Source of the DNA: an uncultured Desulfovibrio sp. | GTDB taxonomy: Bacteria; Desulfobacterota; Desulfovibrionia; Desulfovibrionales; Desulfovibrionaceae | Direction of reading: 5' to 3' | NCBI RefSeq assembly: GCF_944324505.1 | Contig: NZ_CALUWO010000003.1 | Location: 245,592-309,591, forward strand | DNA: 64,000 nt | Shown here: positions 1 through 8,572 of the stretch, piece after piece | Position numbering within the stretch: position 1 is the first letter of the stretch | Layout of the letters: each line of letters opens with the position of its first letter | Program-made: the position numbers and the translations under genes | The notes under the pieces: generated by a model | Database searches by the model: none | What the model saw: only the letters and a program-made list of their open reading frames with translations | What the model was told of the DNA's origin: nothing

Positions 1-216
1 GAGCTGACCCGCCTGCAAACGCACCTGGAGCGCCTGCGCGAGCTGCTGGAAAGCGGCACGGATGCCGGACGCCGCCTGGACTTCACCCTTCAGGAATGCT
101 TTCGCGAAATCAATACCTGCGGCAACAAGCTGCCAGATGTGCAGCTTTCCCGTCTGGTGGTGGATTTCAAGAACGAGCTGGAAAAGTGCCGCGAGCAGGT
201 GCAGAATCTGGAATAG
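1..216 (+). CDS. yicC: YicC/YloC-family protein, C-terminal part
   Basis: The gene enters from the left edge, so only the last 71 residues are seen. They contain the conserved end of YicC proteins: a GRRLDFTLQE-like stretch, REINTCGNK, and a final helix ending in ELEKCREQVQNLE. YicC family members are reported to be stress-associated endoribonucleases; that activity is known for the family and is not shown here. The next gene, a DUF370 protein, starts 3 bases after the stop and gmk follows. yicC-DUF370-gmk is a common bacterial order, which supports the call. Confidence 0.85.
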   Translation, partial: ELTRLQTHLERLRELLESGTDAGRRLDFTLQECFREINTCGNKLPDVQLSRLVVDFKNELEKCREQVQNLE

Positions 217-219
217 CGC

Positions 220-474
220 ATGGCAGGCGACAAGCTCATCAACATCGGTTTCGGCAATTACGTGCTGGCCGCCCGTGTCATCGGCATTGTCAGCCCGGCC
301 TCGGCGCCCATGCGACGCCTGCGGGAGGATGCCCGGGCCGAGGGGCGCCTGGTGGATGCCACGCAGGGGCGCAAGACGCGTTCCATCATCGTGACCGACT
401 CCAATCACGTCATCCTTTCCGCCATCCAGCCCGAAACCATCAGCCAGCGCTTTGCGCAGGAGGAAGACGACTAA
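220..474 (+). CDS. DUF370 / RemA-like regulatory protein
   Basis: An 84-residue protein matching the DUF370 family by eye: an N-terminal [18 protein letters not shown] stretch, a central RRLREDAR segment, then [25 protein letters not shown]. Bacillus RemA, a member of this family, is a DNA-binding regulator of matrix genes. No regulatory target can be inferred here, and the usual neighbour in proteobacteria is gmk, as found. Its TAA stop overlaps the gmk ATG (TAATG at 472-476), which suggests translational coupling. It is probably transcribed with yicC and gmk. Confidence 0.85.
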   Translation: MAGDKLINIGFGNYVLAARVIGIVSPASAPMRRLREDARAEGRLVDATQGRKTRSIIVTDSNHVILSAIQPETISQRFAQEEDD

Positions 475-1091
475 TGGCACGACACGGCATGCCCCTGGTC
501 ATCAGTGCACCGTCTGGAGCGGGCAAAACCACGCTCATCAGGCGCCTGCGCGAGGAATTTCCGCACTTTGCCTACTCGGTTTCCTGCACCACCCGTGCGC
601 CGCGTGACGGCGAGGTGGACGGACAGGACTATCACTTTCTGTCGCGGGAGCGTTTCGAGACGCTGCGCGGGCAGGGCTATTTTGCCGAATGGGCGGAGGT
701 GCACGGCAATCTTTACGGCACCCCCCTGGGGCCTCTGCGCGAGATGCTGCGCCAGGGGCGGGATGTGCTGTTTGACATTGACGTACAGGGCGCGCGCCAG
801 CTGAAGGCCAGCCTGGCGGAAGCCACCTTTGTTTTTGTGCTGCCTCCTGACATGAAAGAACTGGAACGGCGCCTGCGCCTGCGTGGTCAGGACACGGAAG
901 AAACCATTGCCCGCCGGCTGCACAATGCCTGCCAGGAATTGCGCGAGGCCCCGTGGTACGATTTTCTTGTGGTCAATGATGACCTGGACGCCGCCTATGC
1001 CCGGCTGCGGGCGGCCTATGTGGCCGGTACCCTGCGCCCTGTGTATCACCCCGATCTGGTGGCGGCACTGGCGCAGGGCAACCTGCTGTAA
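474..1091 (+). CDS. gmk: Guanylate kinase
   Basis: Converts GMP plus ATP to GDP plus ADP in purine nucleotide synthesis in the cytosol. The 205-residue protein has the P-loop SAPSGAGKTT near residues 10-19, the GMP-binding region SCTTRAPRDGEVDGQDYHF, and the DIDVQGARQ motif, all typical of the family. Length is normal (about 205-210). The start at 474 was chosen because it overlaps the preceding stop and puts the P-loop at the expected distance; the frame stays open far upstream, but that part does not resemble the family. Confidence 0.96.
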   Translation: MARHGMPLVISAPSGAGKTTLIRRLREEFPHFAYSVSCTTRAPRDGEVDGQDYHFLSRERFETLRGQGYFAEWAEVHGNLYGTPLGPLREMLRQGRDVLFDIDVQGARQLKASLAEATFVFVLPPDMKELERRLRLRGQDTEETIARRLHNACQELREAPWYDFLVVNDDLDAAYARLRAAYVAGTLRPVYHPDLVAALAQGNLL

Positions 1092-1132
1092 ACTGCCCCG
1101 CCGGCAGTAGCGGAAAAGGAGAAGGACTGCCT

Positions 1133-1813
1133 ATGGCCCAACTGGTTGTGGCTCTGGATTTCCCCACCCGGGAAGAGGCGCTGGCGCTGGCATCCCGTCT
1201 GCGCGGCCTGGTGCCGTGGTGCAAGGTTGGCATGGAGCTTTTCAGCCTGGCCGGTCCCCCGGTGCTGGCGGAGCTGCGCACCATGGGTTTCCGCGTTTTT
1301 CTGGACCTGAAGTTTTACGACATTCCGCATACGGTGGCGCAGGCTGTCAGGGCTGCGGCTGCCGGTGGCGCGGACATGCTGACCCTGCACACCCAGGGCG
1401 GCGAGCGCATGTGCCGCGAGGCCTGCGAGGCCGCCCGGAGTTGTGCCCGCCCTCCCCTGCTTTTTGGGGTGACGGTGCTTACCAGCTTCGGCCCCGGGCA
1501 GATGCCCGGCATTGCGCAGGAACCCGGCCAGTTTGCGCTGGAGCTGTCGGACATGGCGGCAGCCTGGGGGCTGGACGGGGTGGTCTGCTCCGGCCAGGAG
1601 GCCGCGTCCATCAAGGCACGCAACCCGCGCCTTGCCTGTCTTTGTCCCGGCATACGGCCGGCGTCGTCAGCAGCAGATGATCAGTGCCGCATCATGACAC
1701 CTGCGGCTGCCGTGGCTGCCGGGGCGGATTATCTGGTGGTGGGGCGTCCCATCACCCGGGCCGCTGACCCTGTGGCGGCGGCGCAGGCCATCGTGCAGGA
1801 GATGGGCTCCTGA
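1133..1813 (+). CDS. pyrF: Orotidine 5'-phosphate decarboxylase
   Basis: Last step of UMP synthesis, decarboxylating OMP. The 226-residue protein has an N-terminal VALDFPTREEAL strand, KVGMELF, and the catalytic LDLKFYDIPHTV motif near residues 60-71, which supplies the Asp-Lys-Asp catalytic array. The C-terminal phosphate-binding part contains PGIRP and VVGRPIT. The length fits the bacterial group I enzyme. A strong ribosome site (AAAAGGAGAAGG) lies just upstream of the ATG. It sits between gmk and recJ, and the three are probably read together. Confidence 0.96.
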   Translation: MAQLVVALDFPTREEALALASRLRGLVPWCKVGMELFSLAGPPVLAELRTMGFRVFLDLKFYDIPHTVAQAVRAAAAGGADMLTLHTQGGERMCREACEAARSCARPPLLFGVTVLTSFGPGQMPGIAQEPGQFALELSDMAAAWGLDGVVCSGQEAASIKARNPRLACLCPGIRPASSAADDQCRIMTPAAAVAAGADYLVVGRPITRAADPVAAAQAIVQEMGS

Positions 1814-1849
1814 TGCTGGCAAACGGCATGATGATGCGGTAGAGGCCCC

Positions 1850-3574
1850 ATGAAAAACTGGCTGTTTCGCAAGGCCCCCCAGGGCAGTCCGCCCCGCGGC
1901 TGGGCCAGGGAACTTTCCATTTCGCCGCAGCTGCTGGAGCTGCTCTGGCGTCGCGGCTTTACCAGCCGGGAAGAGCTGGACGCCTTTCTGGATGCGCGCC
2001 TTCAGGCGCTGGTGCCTCCGCGCAACTGGCCCCAGATTCCCCATGTGGCCCGCCTGCTGGCGGATGCCCTGGTCCAGGGGCGCAAGCTGGCCGTCTGGGG
2101 CGATTACGATGTGGACGGCATCACCTCCAGTGCGCTGGTGCTGGATGTGATGGCTGCCCACGGCATGGAGGCCGTGAGTCATATTCCCGACCGTCTGGGC
2201 GAGGGCTACGGCCTCAATGTGCAGGGCATCGAGGCCCTGGCGGCGCAGGGCTGCGGCATTCTGCTCACCGTGGACTGCGGCATTTCCGATGTGGCGGCCA
2301 TTCGCCGGGCACGGGAACTGGGCATGCTGGTCATCATTTCCGATCATCACCTGCCCCCGGCAGAGCTGCCCCCGGCGCATGCCATCTGCAATCCCCGTCT
2401 CATGGACGAAAGCAGCTGCCCGTGTCCGTATCTGGCGGGCGTGGGTGTGGCCTTTTTTCTCATGGCGGCGGTCAATGTCCTGCTGGAACCCCACACGGGC
2501 AAGCGATTCCGCATGGATGACGTGCTGGACCTGGTGGCCCTGGGCACGCTGGCCGATGTCATGCGCCTGAGCGGACAGAACCGCATTCTGGTGCGGGGCG
2601 GACTCAACCGGCTGGCCCGCACCACGCGGCCGGGCATGGTGGCCCTGAAGGTCATCAGCAAGTTTGATGCCGCCGCGCGACTCACCGCCGGGCAGGTGGT
2701 CTTCCGGCTGGCCCCGCGCATCAATGCTGCCGGGCGCATGGGGCATGCCCGCCTGGCACTGGACCTGCTGCGCGCCGCGGATCATGTGCAGGCGGCCCGC
2801 CTGGCACAGCAGCTGGATGCCCTCAACAGCGAACGGCAGGCCCTGGAAGAACAGATGGTCACCGAGGCGCGCGCCCAGGCCCGGGCGCTGCTGGCCACGG
2901 GACCCCGCCCCGGCCTGGTGCTGTACGGGCAGGCCTGGCATCCGGGCATTGTGGGCATTGTGGCCTCCAAGATTGTGGAGGAATTTTACCGGCCCACCAT
3001 CATTCTTTGTCAGGATCAGGATGCCGTAAAGGGGTCCGGGCGCTCCGTGCGCGAATTTGACCTCTATGCCGGGCTGGGCCGGGCTTCGGGGCATCTGCTG
3101 CGCTTTGGCGGGCACCGGCAGGCGGCCGGGGTGCGTCTGCGCCTGGAGGACCTGGAAGCCTTTCGCGCCGATTTCGAGCGGGCCGTGGCCGAGGACATCG
3201 GGTCCACGCCTCTCACGCCCACCCTGCTGCTGGAAAGCGAGCTGGACTTTGCCACAGCCAGTGACCAGTGTTTTCTCAAGGAGCTGGAGCTGATGCAGCC
3301 CTTTGGCCCCGGCAATGCGGAGCCGGTATTCGCCTCGCCGGAGCTGCTTATCCGTGATTGCCTGCCGCTGGGCAGAGGCCGCGAGCATGTGCGCCTCAAG
3401 GTGCAGGACACCACGTCGGGCATTACGCTCACGGCCAAGGCCTGGCGCATGGGCGATCAGTTCACGCCCGACATGGTGGGCAGCCGCATCCGGCTGGCCT
3501 ATACTCCGCATATTGATACCTACAACGGCATTGCCTCCGTGGATGTGGGCATCAAGGACTGGAAGGCCGTCTGA
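1850..3574 (+). CDS. recJ: Single-stranded-DNA exonuclease RecJ
   Basis: A 5'-3' single-strand DNA exonuclease used in RecF-type recombination and mismatch repair. The 574-residue protein has the DHH motifs in order: DYDVDG at residues 85-90, TVDCGISD, and SDHH at 164-167, which bind two metal ions. The DHHA1 half has GSGRSVREFDL and FGGHRQAAG. A C-terminal OB-type part follows (residues about 460-574, beginning at ELMQPFGPGNAEPVF). Length is normal for the family. It ends facing the Sel1 gene on the other strand. Confidence 0.95.
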   Translation: MKNWLFRKAPQGSPPRGWARELSISPQLLELLWRRGFTSREELDAFLDARLQALVPPRNWPQIPHVARLLADALVQGRKLAVWGDYDVDGITSSALVLDVMAAHGMEAVSHIPDRLGEGYGLNVQGIEALAAQGCGILLTVDCGISDVAAIRRARELGMLVIISDHHLPPAELPPAHAICNPRLMDESSCPCPYLAGVGVAFFLMAAVNVLLEPHTGKRFRMDDVLDLVALGTLADVMRLSGQNRILVRGGLNRLARTTRPGMVALKVISKFDAAARLTAGQVVFRLAPRINAAGRMGHARLALDLLRAADHVQAARLAQQLDALNSERQALEEQMVTEARAQARALLATGPRPGLVLYGQAWHPGIVGIVASKIVEEFYRPTIILCQDQDAVKGSGRSVREFDLYAGLGRASGHLLRFGGHRQAAGVRLRLEDLEAFRADFERAVAEDIGSTPLTPTLLLESELDFATASDQCFLKELELMQPFGPGNAEPVFASPELLIRDCLPLGRGREHVRLKVQDTTSGITLTAKAWRMGDQFTPDMVGSRIRLAYTPHIDTYNGIASVDVGIKDWKAV

Positions 3575-3628
3575 TGCCGCCAGGGCCGCAGGCCCGCCTG
3601 CCGCCCTGACGGAAGCCGCTCTGCCCGG

Positions 3629-4300
3629 CTATTCTTCCATGGAATATTCCTTGACCTTGTTGAAGACGTGGCTGTCCGGGTCCAGGCCGGCCGCCCGGGC
3701 ACGATCATACCATTGCTGGGATTGTCCGGCATCCTCCGCCGTCCCCACCCCGTAGGCATAGCAGGCCCCCACAAAGAGCATGGCCTGGCCGTAGCCGCCC
3801 TGCGCAGCCTTGAGCGCCAGGTCAAAGGCCTTTTTCTGGTCACGTTCCACAAACTGCCCCTTGGAATAGTACTGCGACAGGGCGTAGCAGGCCTCCGGCG
3901 AACCGGCGTCGGCAGCGCGCTGCATCCAGGCCACGGCCTTGTCGCCATCTTTGGGCAGGCCCACGCCGTTCTGGTAGGCATAGGCCACCAGCTGCTGAGC
4001 TTCGGCAAGATTCTGTTCCGCGGCCAGCAGATACCACTGGGCGGCGGTTTCCATATTCTGCTCCACGCCCAGGCCGCTTTCATAGCAGCGCCCCAGAATG
4101 ACCTGCGCCTGAGGGTTGCCATTGCTGGCCAGGGGCTGCACCAGGCGCAGGGTTTCCTTGTAGTGGCCGATATTGAAGGCCGTCCAGGCTTTCTGCAGGG
4201 TGGCATCCGCATCAGCCGCAACAACGGTGGCAGGCAGGGGCAGCGACAGGCAGCAGGCCAGAGCCACAGCGGCAAGACGGCGGTTGAAGAGAGTTTTCAT
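3629..4300 (-). CDS. Sel1-repeat (tetratricopeptide-like) secreted protein
   Basis: A 223-residue protein with an N-terminal signal peptide (KTLFNRRLAAVALACCLSLP, then a probable cut after VVAA). The rest is about five Sel1-like repeats of roughly 36 residues, recognisable by AQ..LG.CYESGLGVEQ, A..LVAYAYQNGVGLPKD, EACYALSQYYSKG and AMLFVGACYAYGVGTAED. Sel1 repeats form helical solenoids that bind other proteins; the partner is unknown. The export signal suggests a periplasmic location. It is divergent from yqeB and convergent with recJ, so it is transcribed alone. Confidence 0.85.
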   Translation of the reverse strand: MKTLFNRRLAAVALACCLSLPLPATVVAADADATLQKAWTAFNIGHYKETLRLVQPLASNGNPQAQVILGRCYESGLGVEQNMETAAQWYLLAAEQNLAEAQQLVAYAYQNGVGLPKDGDKAVAWMQRAADAGSPEACYALSQYYSKGQFVERDQKKAFDLALKAAQGGYGQAMLFVGACYAYGVGTAEDAGQSQQWYDRARAAGLDPDSHVFNKVKEYSMEE

Positions 4301-4450
4301 GCAAGGCTCCTTTGGCGGAAATATCCGTCAGCACCATAATAGTCACGGACGGGCAGGACACAAGGCATGCCGCGCTCTGACAAACATTTTTTCCCTGGCC
4401 GTCAGGCGACCCCCTCTTGACGCCGTGGCGCCCGCAGGGCAGAAAAAGAC

Positions 4451-5275
4451 ATGGTTCCCATCATCTTTTTGCGCGGCGCCGGCGAAATGGCCAGCGGCAT
4501 TGCCCTGGCATTGTGGCGGCAGGGTTTTTCCCGCCTGGTCCTTCAGGAGTGTGCCCGCCCTACGGCCATACGGCGAGCCGTGTGCTTTTCCGAAGCCGTG
4601 TACGAGGGAACGGTCCGGGTGCACGGCCTGCTGGCCAGGCACGTGGCCTCGCCTTCCCTGTGTGCTGCCTGCTGGCAACAGGGGGAAATTGCCCTGCTCA
4701 CCGGCAGCGAGGATGCCGCCCTGACAGCCCTGCGGCCGCAGGTCTTCATCGAGGCGACCCTGCGCAAACGGGGAGCACCCCTGGAAAAAAGCTGGGCAGC
4801 ATTCGTTCTGGCCCTGGGGCCGGGCTTTCTGGCCGGCGAACAGGCCCATGCCGTCATGGAAACTCATCCCGACCGCTGTGGCGAGGTGCTGTGGCAGGGA
4901 CAGGCCCTTGCTCCCACGGGAGAACTGCGCCGTCAGGGGCAGGTGCTGCCGCGTGTGGTGCATGCGCCACAATCGGGAATATTTCATACGTCGCTGCGTC
5001 TGGGAGATGCCGTGGCGGCCGGGCAGGTGCTGGGCTTTCTGGACGGGGACAACGGTTCCCGCTGTGCCGTGGCGGCCGGCATGGCAGGCCGTTTGCGCGG
5101 TCTGCTGCGTGACGGCAGCCCTGTGCGCGAGCACGGGCGGGTGGCCGATATTGAAAACCGCCCCCACATTGGTCCGCAGAGTCTCTCCGCGCGGGCGGGC
5201 TGTCTGGGCGACAGCGTCTGCCGGCTGGTGACCCGGTGGTGGCAGCAACAAGGAGCAGCATATGAATCCTCCTGA
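4451..5275 (+). CDS. yqeB: YqeB-type protein of the selenium-dependent molybdenum hydroxylase system
   Basis: The 274-residue protein starts with FLRGAGEMASGIALALWRQGF, a Rossmann-like nucleotide-binding loop, then RRAVCFSEAVYEGTVRV, both typical of the EF2563/YqeB family. That family is linked by genome context to maturation of selenium-containing molybdenum hydroxylases. The exact reaction is not known. No hydroxylase, selD, mocA or xdhC gene is near, so it stands alone here. The C-terminal half (PQSGIFHTSLRLGDAVAAGQVLGFLDG) resembles a small biotinyl-like hammerhead fold; that is an inference. It overlaps the next gene by 14 bases. Confidence 0.82.
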   Translation: MVPIIFLRGAGEMASGIALALWRQGFSRLVLQECARPTAIRRAVCFSEAVYEGTVRVHGLLARHVASPSLCAACWQQGEIALLTGSEDAALTALRPQVFIEATLRKRGAPLEKSWAAFVLALGPGFLAGEQAHAVMETHPDRCGEVLWQGQALAPTGELRRQGQVLPRVVHAPQSGIFHTSLRLGDAVAAGQVLGFLDGDNGSRCAVAAGMAGRLRGLLRDGSPVREHGRVADIENRPHIGPQSLSARAGCLGDSVCRLVTRWWQQQGAAYESS

Positions 5276-5741
5276 GAAACGCCCTTCTTCCCATGAGGCA
5301 GGCGACCAGGAAGTTTTTGACGCGGAAGTGGTGCATGGACCGGGGGCGGACAACGCACGCTCCCGGCAGGACGATGCCAGCCGGCAGGAGTGGGAACGCC
5401 TGCGCGGCTGTGCCCGCGGACCGAACGGCGCCAGGGGCGCCGGCATGGGTGGGGGCGGCAGAGGCTATATTCATTTCCGGCAGATGACCTTTGGCGGCAT
5501 GCCGCAGGACGGCTGCCTGTCGCCGGCCATCACGCTGGGGATTTTTCTGGGCTGCTGCTTCCAGCTGGGGCTGCTGGCGGGCATAGGCTTTGCGGTCTTT
5601 TACGGCATTGGTGCCGTTCTGGGCACCATGCGGCAGGTTCGTCTGGCCATGCAGGGCCAGGTGCCCAGTCCCTGGCTTTGGCGCATAGGCAACTGGATCA
5701 TCAGCCTGGTGCTGGTATCCTGGCTGGTCAGGGGCGCCTAG
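5262..5741 (+). CDS. Small membrane protein of unknown function
   Basis: A 159-residue protein not recognised as a known family. Residues 1-60 are charged and Gly/Arg-rich (cytosolic or disordered). A strong hydrophobic segment (LSPAITLGIFLGCCFQLGLL and onward) covers about residues 86-115. A second one (WIISLVLVSWLV) lies near the end, giving two predicted membrane spans. The start is preceded by AAGGAG. It overlaps yqeB upstream, and its stop shares one base with the GTG of the next gene, so it belongs to a tight operon with the GIY-YIG and LysE genes. Confidence 0.75.
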   Translation: MNPPEKRPSSHEAGDQEVFDAEVVHGPGADNARSRQDDASRQEWERLRGCARGPNGARGAGMGGGGRGYIHFRQMTFGGMPQDGCLSPAITLGIFLGCCFQLGLLAGIGFAVFYGIGAVLGTMRQVRLAMQGQVPSPWLWRIGNWIISLVLVSWLVRGA

Positions 5742-6007
5742 TGCGCTGGTTTGTCTACCTGGTACGTTGCGCTGACGACAGCCTGTACTGCGGCATCACC
5801 ACGGATGTGGCACGCCGCCTGGCGCAGCACAACGGCGGCCTTGCCGGCGGGGCGCGCTATACCCGCAGCCGCCGGCCGGTACGGCTGGAAGGCGTCCGCT
5901 GCTGCGAGGACAGAAGCGCGGCCCTGCGTCTGGAAGCCCGCATCAAGCGGGCGCAGCGGGCACAGAAGCCCGGACTGCTCGCAGAAGAAGGAGAAATGGC
6001 GTCATGA
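5741..6007 (+). CDS. GIY-YIG domain protein (UPF0213/YhbQ type)
   Basis: An 88-residue single-domain GIY-YIG protein: RWFVYLVRCADDSLYCGITTDVARRLAQHN at the start, with the two Y..G..Y motifs replaced by VYLV and YCGIT as in the YhbQ group, then the conserved Arg and a later ALRLEARIKR helix with the catalytic Glu. Family members are small nucleases with uncertain substrates. The GTG start overlaps the upstream TAG by one base; the open frame extends further 5', but only this start gives a family-sized protein. The stop overlaps the next ATG (ATGA). Confidence 0.85.
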   Translation: MRWFVYLVRCADDSLYCGITTDVARRLAQHNGGLAGGARYTRSRRPVRLEGVRCCEDRSAALRLEARIKRAQRAQKPGLLAEEGEMAS

Positions 6008-6630
6008 TCAGTCTGGGGATTACCCTGACCTTCTTTGTGGTGTCCCTGGGGCTGGCCATTGCGCCCGGCCCCGATATCATCTTTGTCCTGACGCAGTCCG
6101 TGCTGTACGGCTTTCGTGCCGGCCTGGCCACCACGCTGGGGCTGGTGTCCGGGCTGCTGGTGCATACCACGCTGGTGGCCGTGGGCGTGGCGGCCATTAT
6201 CCAGGCATCACCCGTGGCCTTTCTGCTGCTCAAGCTGGCAGGGGCGGGCTATCTGCTGTACCTGGCCCGGCTTTCCCTGCGCGCCGGCGCACTGCTTGCC
6301 CAGGGCGGTCAGCAGGAATTTCTTGGCTACGGCGCCCTGTTCCGGCGCGGCATTGTCATGAATGTGAGCAATCCCAAGGTCTCGCTGTTCTTTCTGGCCT
6401 TTCTGCCGCAGTTCTGCCGCCCGGAACAGGGCAGCGTGGCCTTGCAGGTGGCCCAGCTGGGGGTTCTGTTCATGCTGGCTGCGCTGCTGGTCTTCGGGGC
6501 TGTATCCCTGCTTGGCGGGCGTCTGGCCAGCTGGTTCAACCGCAGCCCGCATATCCAGGTGCTCATTCACCGTCTGGCAGCCTGTGTTTTTGTGGGGCTG
6601 GCGGCGTCACTGCTGTTTTCGTCGCTGTAG
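6004..6630 (+). CDS. LysE/RhtB-family amino-acid exporter
   Basis: A 208-residue inner-membrane protein with about six hydrophobic segments. The N-terminal segment carries LAIAPGPDIIFVLTQSVLYGFRAGL, the signature of the RhtB/LysE export family (PGPD motif), and the middle carries NVSNPKVSLFFLAFLPQF. Family members export amino acids such as threonine, homoserine or lysine; the substrate cannot be read from sequence. It is translationally coupled to the GIY-YIG gene through ATGA. Length is normal. Confidence 0.9.
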   Translation: MISLGITLTFFVVSLGLAIAPGPDIIFVLTQSVLYGFRAGLATTLGLVSGLLVHTTLVAVGVAAIIQASPVAFLLLKLAGAGYLLYLARLSLRAGALLAQGGQQEFLGYGALFRRGIVMNVSNPKVSLFFLAFLPQFCRPEQGSVALQVAQLGVLFMLAALLVFGAVSLLGGRLASWFNRSPHIQVLIHRLAACVFVGLAASLLFSSL

Positions 6631-6695
6631 GGCCGCTGCCCGCTTCTTGACAGGCCGCTGGCCGGTGCGTAAAAAACGCCACAGCGAGGAATGCC

Positions 6696-7250
6696 ATGCC
6701 GAATCATCGACTTCCCCTGAACAATCTGCCGGCCGAAGGCCGGGAGCTTGTGCTGGATGATGCCGCCATCTGGGCGGAAAATCTGGGGCAGTTCCACATG
6801 GACTGTCGTGTGCGGACGCCGCTTTCCGTGCGGCTGCACATCATGCCCCTTGAAGAAGGCTATCTGGTGCGCGGGCATCTGAGCGGCAGCGTGACCCTGC
6901 CCTGCAATCGCTGCGCCGAGGACGTGACGGTGGAGCTGGATGCGCCGTTTGAGGAATTTGAAGACGTGCCCGATCCCGCGGACGGGCAGGACACGGCGCC
7001 CGGAGACAGCCATATTGTGCTGGACAAGGGGGTTCCCCTGCTGGATATGGCAGCGCTCTGCTGGGAGGAATTTGTGCTCGCCCTGCCCATGAATCCCCTG
7101 TGCAGCCCGGATTGCCGTGGCCTCTGCCCCCAGTGCGGTGCCAATCGCAACAGAGAGCAGTGCACCTGCGAGCAGGAGGGCGGTGACCCCCGCCTTGCCG
7201 TGCTGCGCGGATTGACTGTCAAGAAGGGCTGGACAAATACGGAAAAATAG
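6696..7250 (+). CDS. yceD: YceD/DUF177-family protein
   Basis: A 184-residue protein of the DUF177 family. It shows LPCNRCAEDVTVELDAPFEEF in the middle and a C-terminal cysteine cluster, NPLCSPDCRGLCPQCGANRN...C, that could bind zinc. YceD is almost always found next to rpmF in bacteria, as here, and has been linked to 23S rRNA processing or ribosome assembly; that link is family knowledge. Probably the first gene of the rpmF-plsX-fab block. Confidence 0.9.
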   Translation: MPNHRLPLNNLPAEGRELVLDDAAIWAENLGQFHMDCRVRTPLSVRLHIMPLEEGYLVRGHLSGSVTLPCNRCAEDVTVELDAPFEEFEDVPDPADGQDTAPGDSHIVLDKGVPLLDMAALCWEEFVLALPMNPLCSPDCRGLCPQCGANRNREQCTCEQEGGDPRLAVLRGLTVKKGWTNTEK

Positions 7251-7331
7251 ACTAGCGTTTCAGCCCTTGAGCGGCCAAGACCGTTCAGATCGAGAAAACA
7301 ATTTCCGTTTCCACGGAGAAGGAGAAACATC

Positions 7332-7514
7332 ATGGCTGTTCAGCAGAACAAAAAGTCCCGCTCTCGCAAGGGAATGCGTCGCTCTCACGACCGTGTGGCC
7401 GTGCCCGCCGTCATTTACTGCTCCTGCGGCGAGCCGACCGTGCCGCACAGCGTGTGCCCCAATTGCGGTACCTACAAGGGCCGTCAGGTGGTCAGCAAGA
7501 ACGACGCCGAGTAA
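7332..7514 (+). CDS. rpmF: 50S ribosomal protein L32
   Basis: A 60-residue basic protein with the L32 start AVQQNKKSRSRKGMRRSHDR and a C-terminal zinc ribbon formed by CSCGEP and CPNCGTYKGR (four cysteines). This is the zinc-binding form of L32. A clear ribosome site (GGAGAAGGAGAAA) precedes the ATG. The stop overlaps the plsX ATG (TAATG at 7512-7516), the usual rpmF-plsX coupling. Confidence 0.97.
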   Translation: MAVQQNKKSRSRKGMRRSHDRVAVPAVIYCSCGEPTVPHSVCPNCGTYKGRQVVSKNDAE

Positions 7515-8548
7515 TGGACACGCGCCCCATTATTGCCGTGGATGCCATGGGAGGGGATTTCGGCCCCTCCGTGGTTGTGCCGGGCGCCGTGGAGGCTGCC
7601 CGGCGCCACGATCTGCACGTGCTGCTCGTTGGTGATACGCCCAAGATCGAGGCGGAGCTGGACAAGCTTGATCTGAGCAATGTGCAGTTCGACATTGTCC
7701 ACGCCGAAGATGTGGTGCATATGAACGAGCGCCCGTCCGACATCCTGCGGCGCAAGAAGAATGCCTCCATCCAGGTGGCCTGTCGCCTCGTCAAGGAGGG
7801 AGCGGCCCAGAGCGTTGTCAGCGCGGGACATTCCGGGGCCACTGTGGCCTGCGGCATGTTCATCATGGGACGCCTTCCCGGGGTGGAGCGCCCTGCCCTG
7901 GCTGCCCTGCTGCCCACGGAAAAGAATCCCGTGGTGGTGCTGGATGCGGGCGCCAATGTGGACTGCCGCCCCTACCATCTTTTTCAGTTCGGCCTCATGG
8001 GCGATGCCTTTGCCCGGGACCTGCTGGGCTATGCCTCCCCGCGTGTCAGCCTCATCAGCATCGGCGAGGAGGAAGGCAAGGGCAACAGTCAGGTGAAGGA
8101 AGCCTACGAGCTGCTCAAGCTGGCCCAGAACCTCAACTTCATTGGCAATGCCGAAGGCCGCGACATCTTCACCGGTGATGTGGATGTGGTGGTCTGCGAC
8201 GGTTTTGTGGGCAATGTCATCGTGAAGATGAGCGAAGGCCTGGCCAGCTCCCTCATTCGCATGCTCAAGCGGGTGTTCACCTCCGGTCTGCTGCCCGCCA
8301 TGGGCGGTCTGCTGGCCCGCAATGCCTTCCGCAGGTTTGCCACCACCATCGACTATGCCGAGTATGGCGGCGCCCCGCTGCTGGGCCTGCAGGGGCTGGC
8401 CATCGTCTGTCATGGCCGTTCCAATGCCAAGGCCATGATGAATGCCATCAAGATGAGCGGTACCTTTGTGCGCAAGGGCACCAATGACCGGCTTGCCGAA
8501 ATCATTCTTGCCAATGACGAGCTTACCCGCTTCTCGCGGGCCATTTAA
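7514..8548 (+). CDS. plsX: Phosphate acyltransferase PlsX
   Basis: Makes acyl-phosphate from acyl-ACP, the first committed step to phosphatidic acid in most bacteria; a peripheral membrane enzyme. The 344-residue protein starts with IIAVDAMGGDFGPSVVVPGA and has SAGHSGATVACGMF and LDAGANVDCRPYHLFQF, then CDGFVGNVIVKMSEG, all typical. The start at 7514 matches the family N-terminus and overlaps the rpmF stop. It heads the fatty-acid genes fabH, fabG, acpP and fabF. Confidence 0.96.
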   Translation: MDTRPIIAVDAMGGDFGPSVVVPGAVEAARRHDLHVLLVGDTPKIEAELDKLDLSNVQFDIVHAEDVVHMNERPSDILRRKKNASIQVACRLVKEGAAQSVVSAGHSGATVACGMFIMGRLPGVERPALAALLPTEKNPVVVLDAGANVDCRPYHLFQFGLMGDAFARDLLGYASPRVSLISIGEEEGKGNSQVKEAYELLKLAQNLNFIGNAEGRDIFTGDVDVVVCDGFVGNVIVKMSEGLASSLIRMLKRVFTSGLLPAMGGLLARNAFRRFATTIDYAEYGGAPLLGLQGLAIVCHGRSNAKAMMNAIKMSGTFVRKGTNDRLAEIILANDELTRFSRAI

Positions 8549-8572
8549 TCCCCTTTCACGAGAATTTTCATT

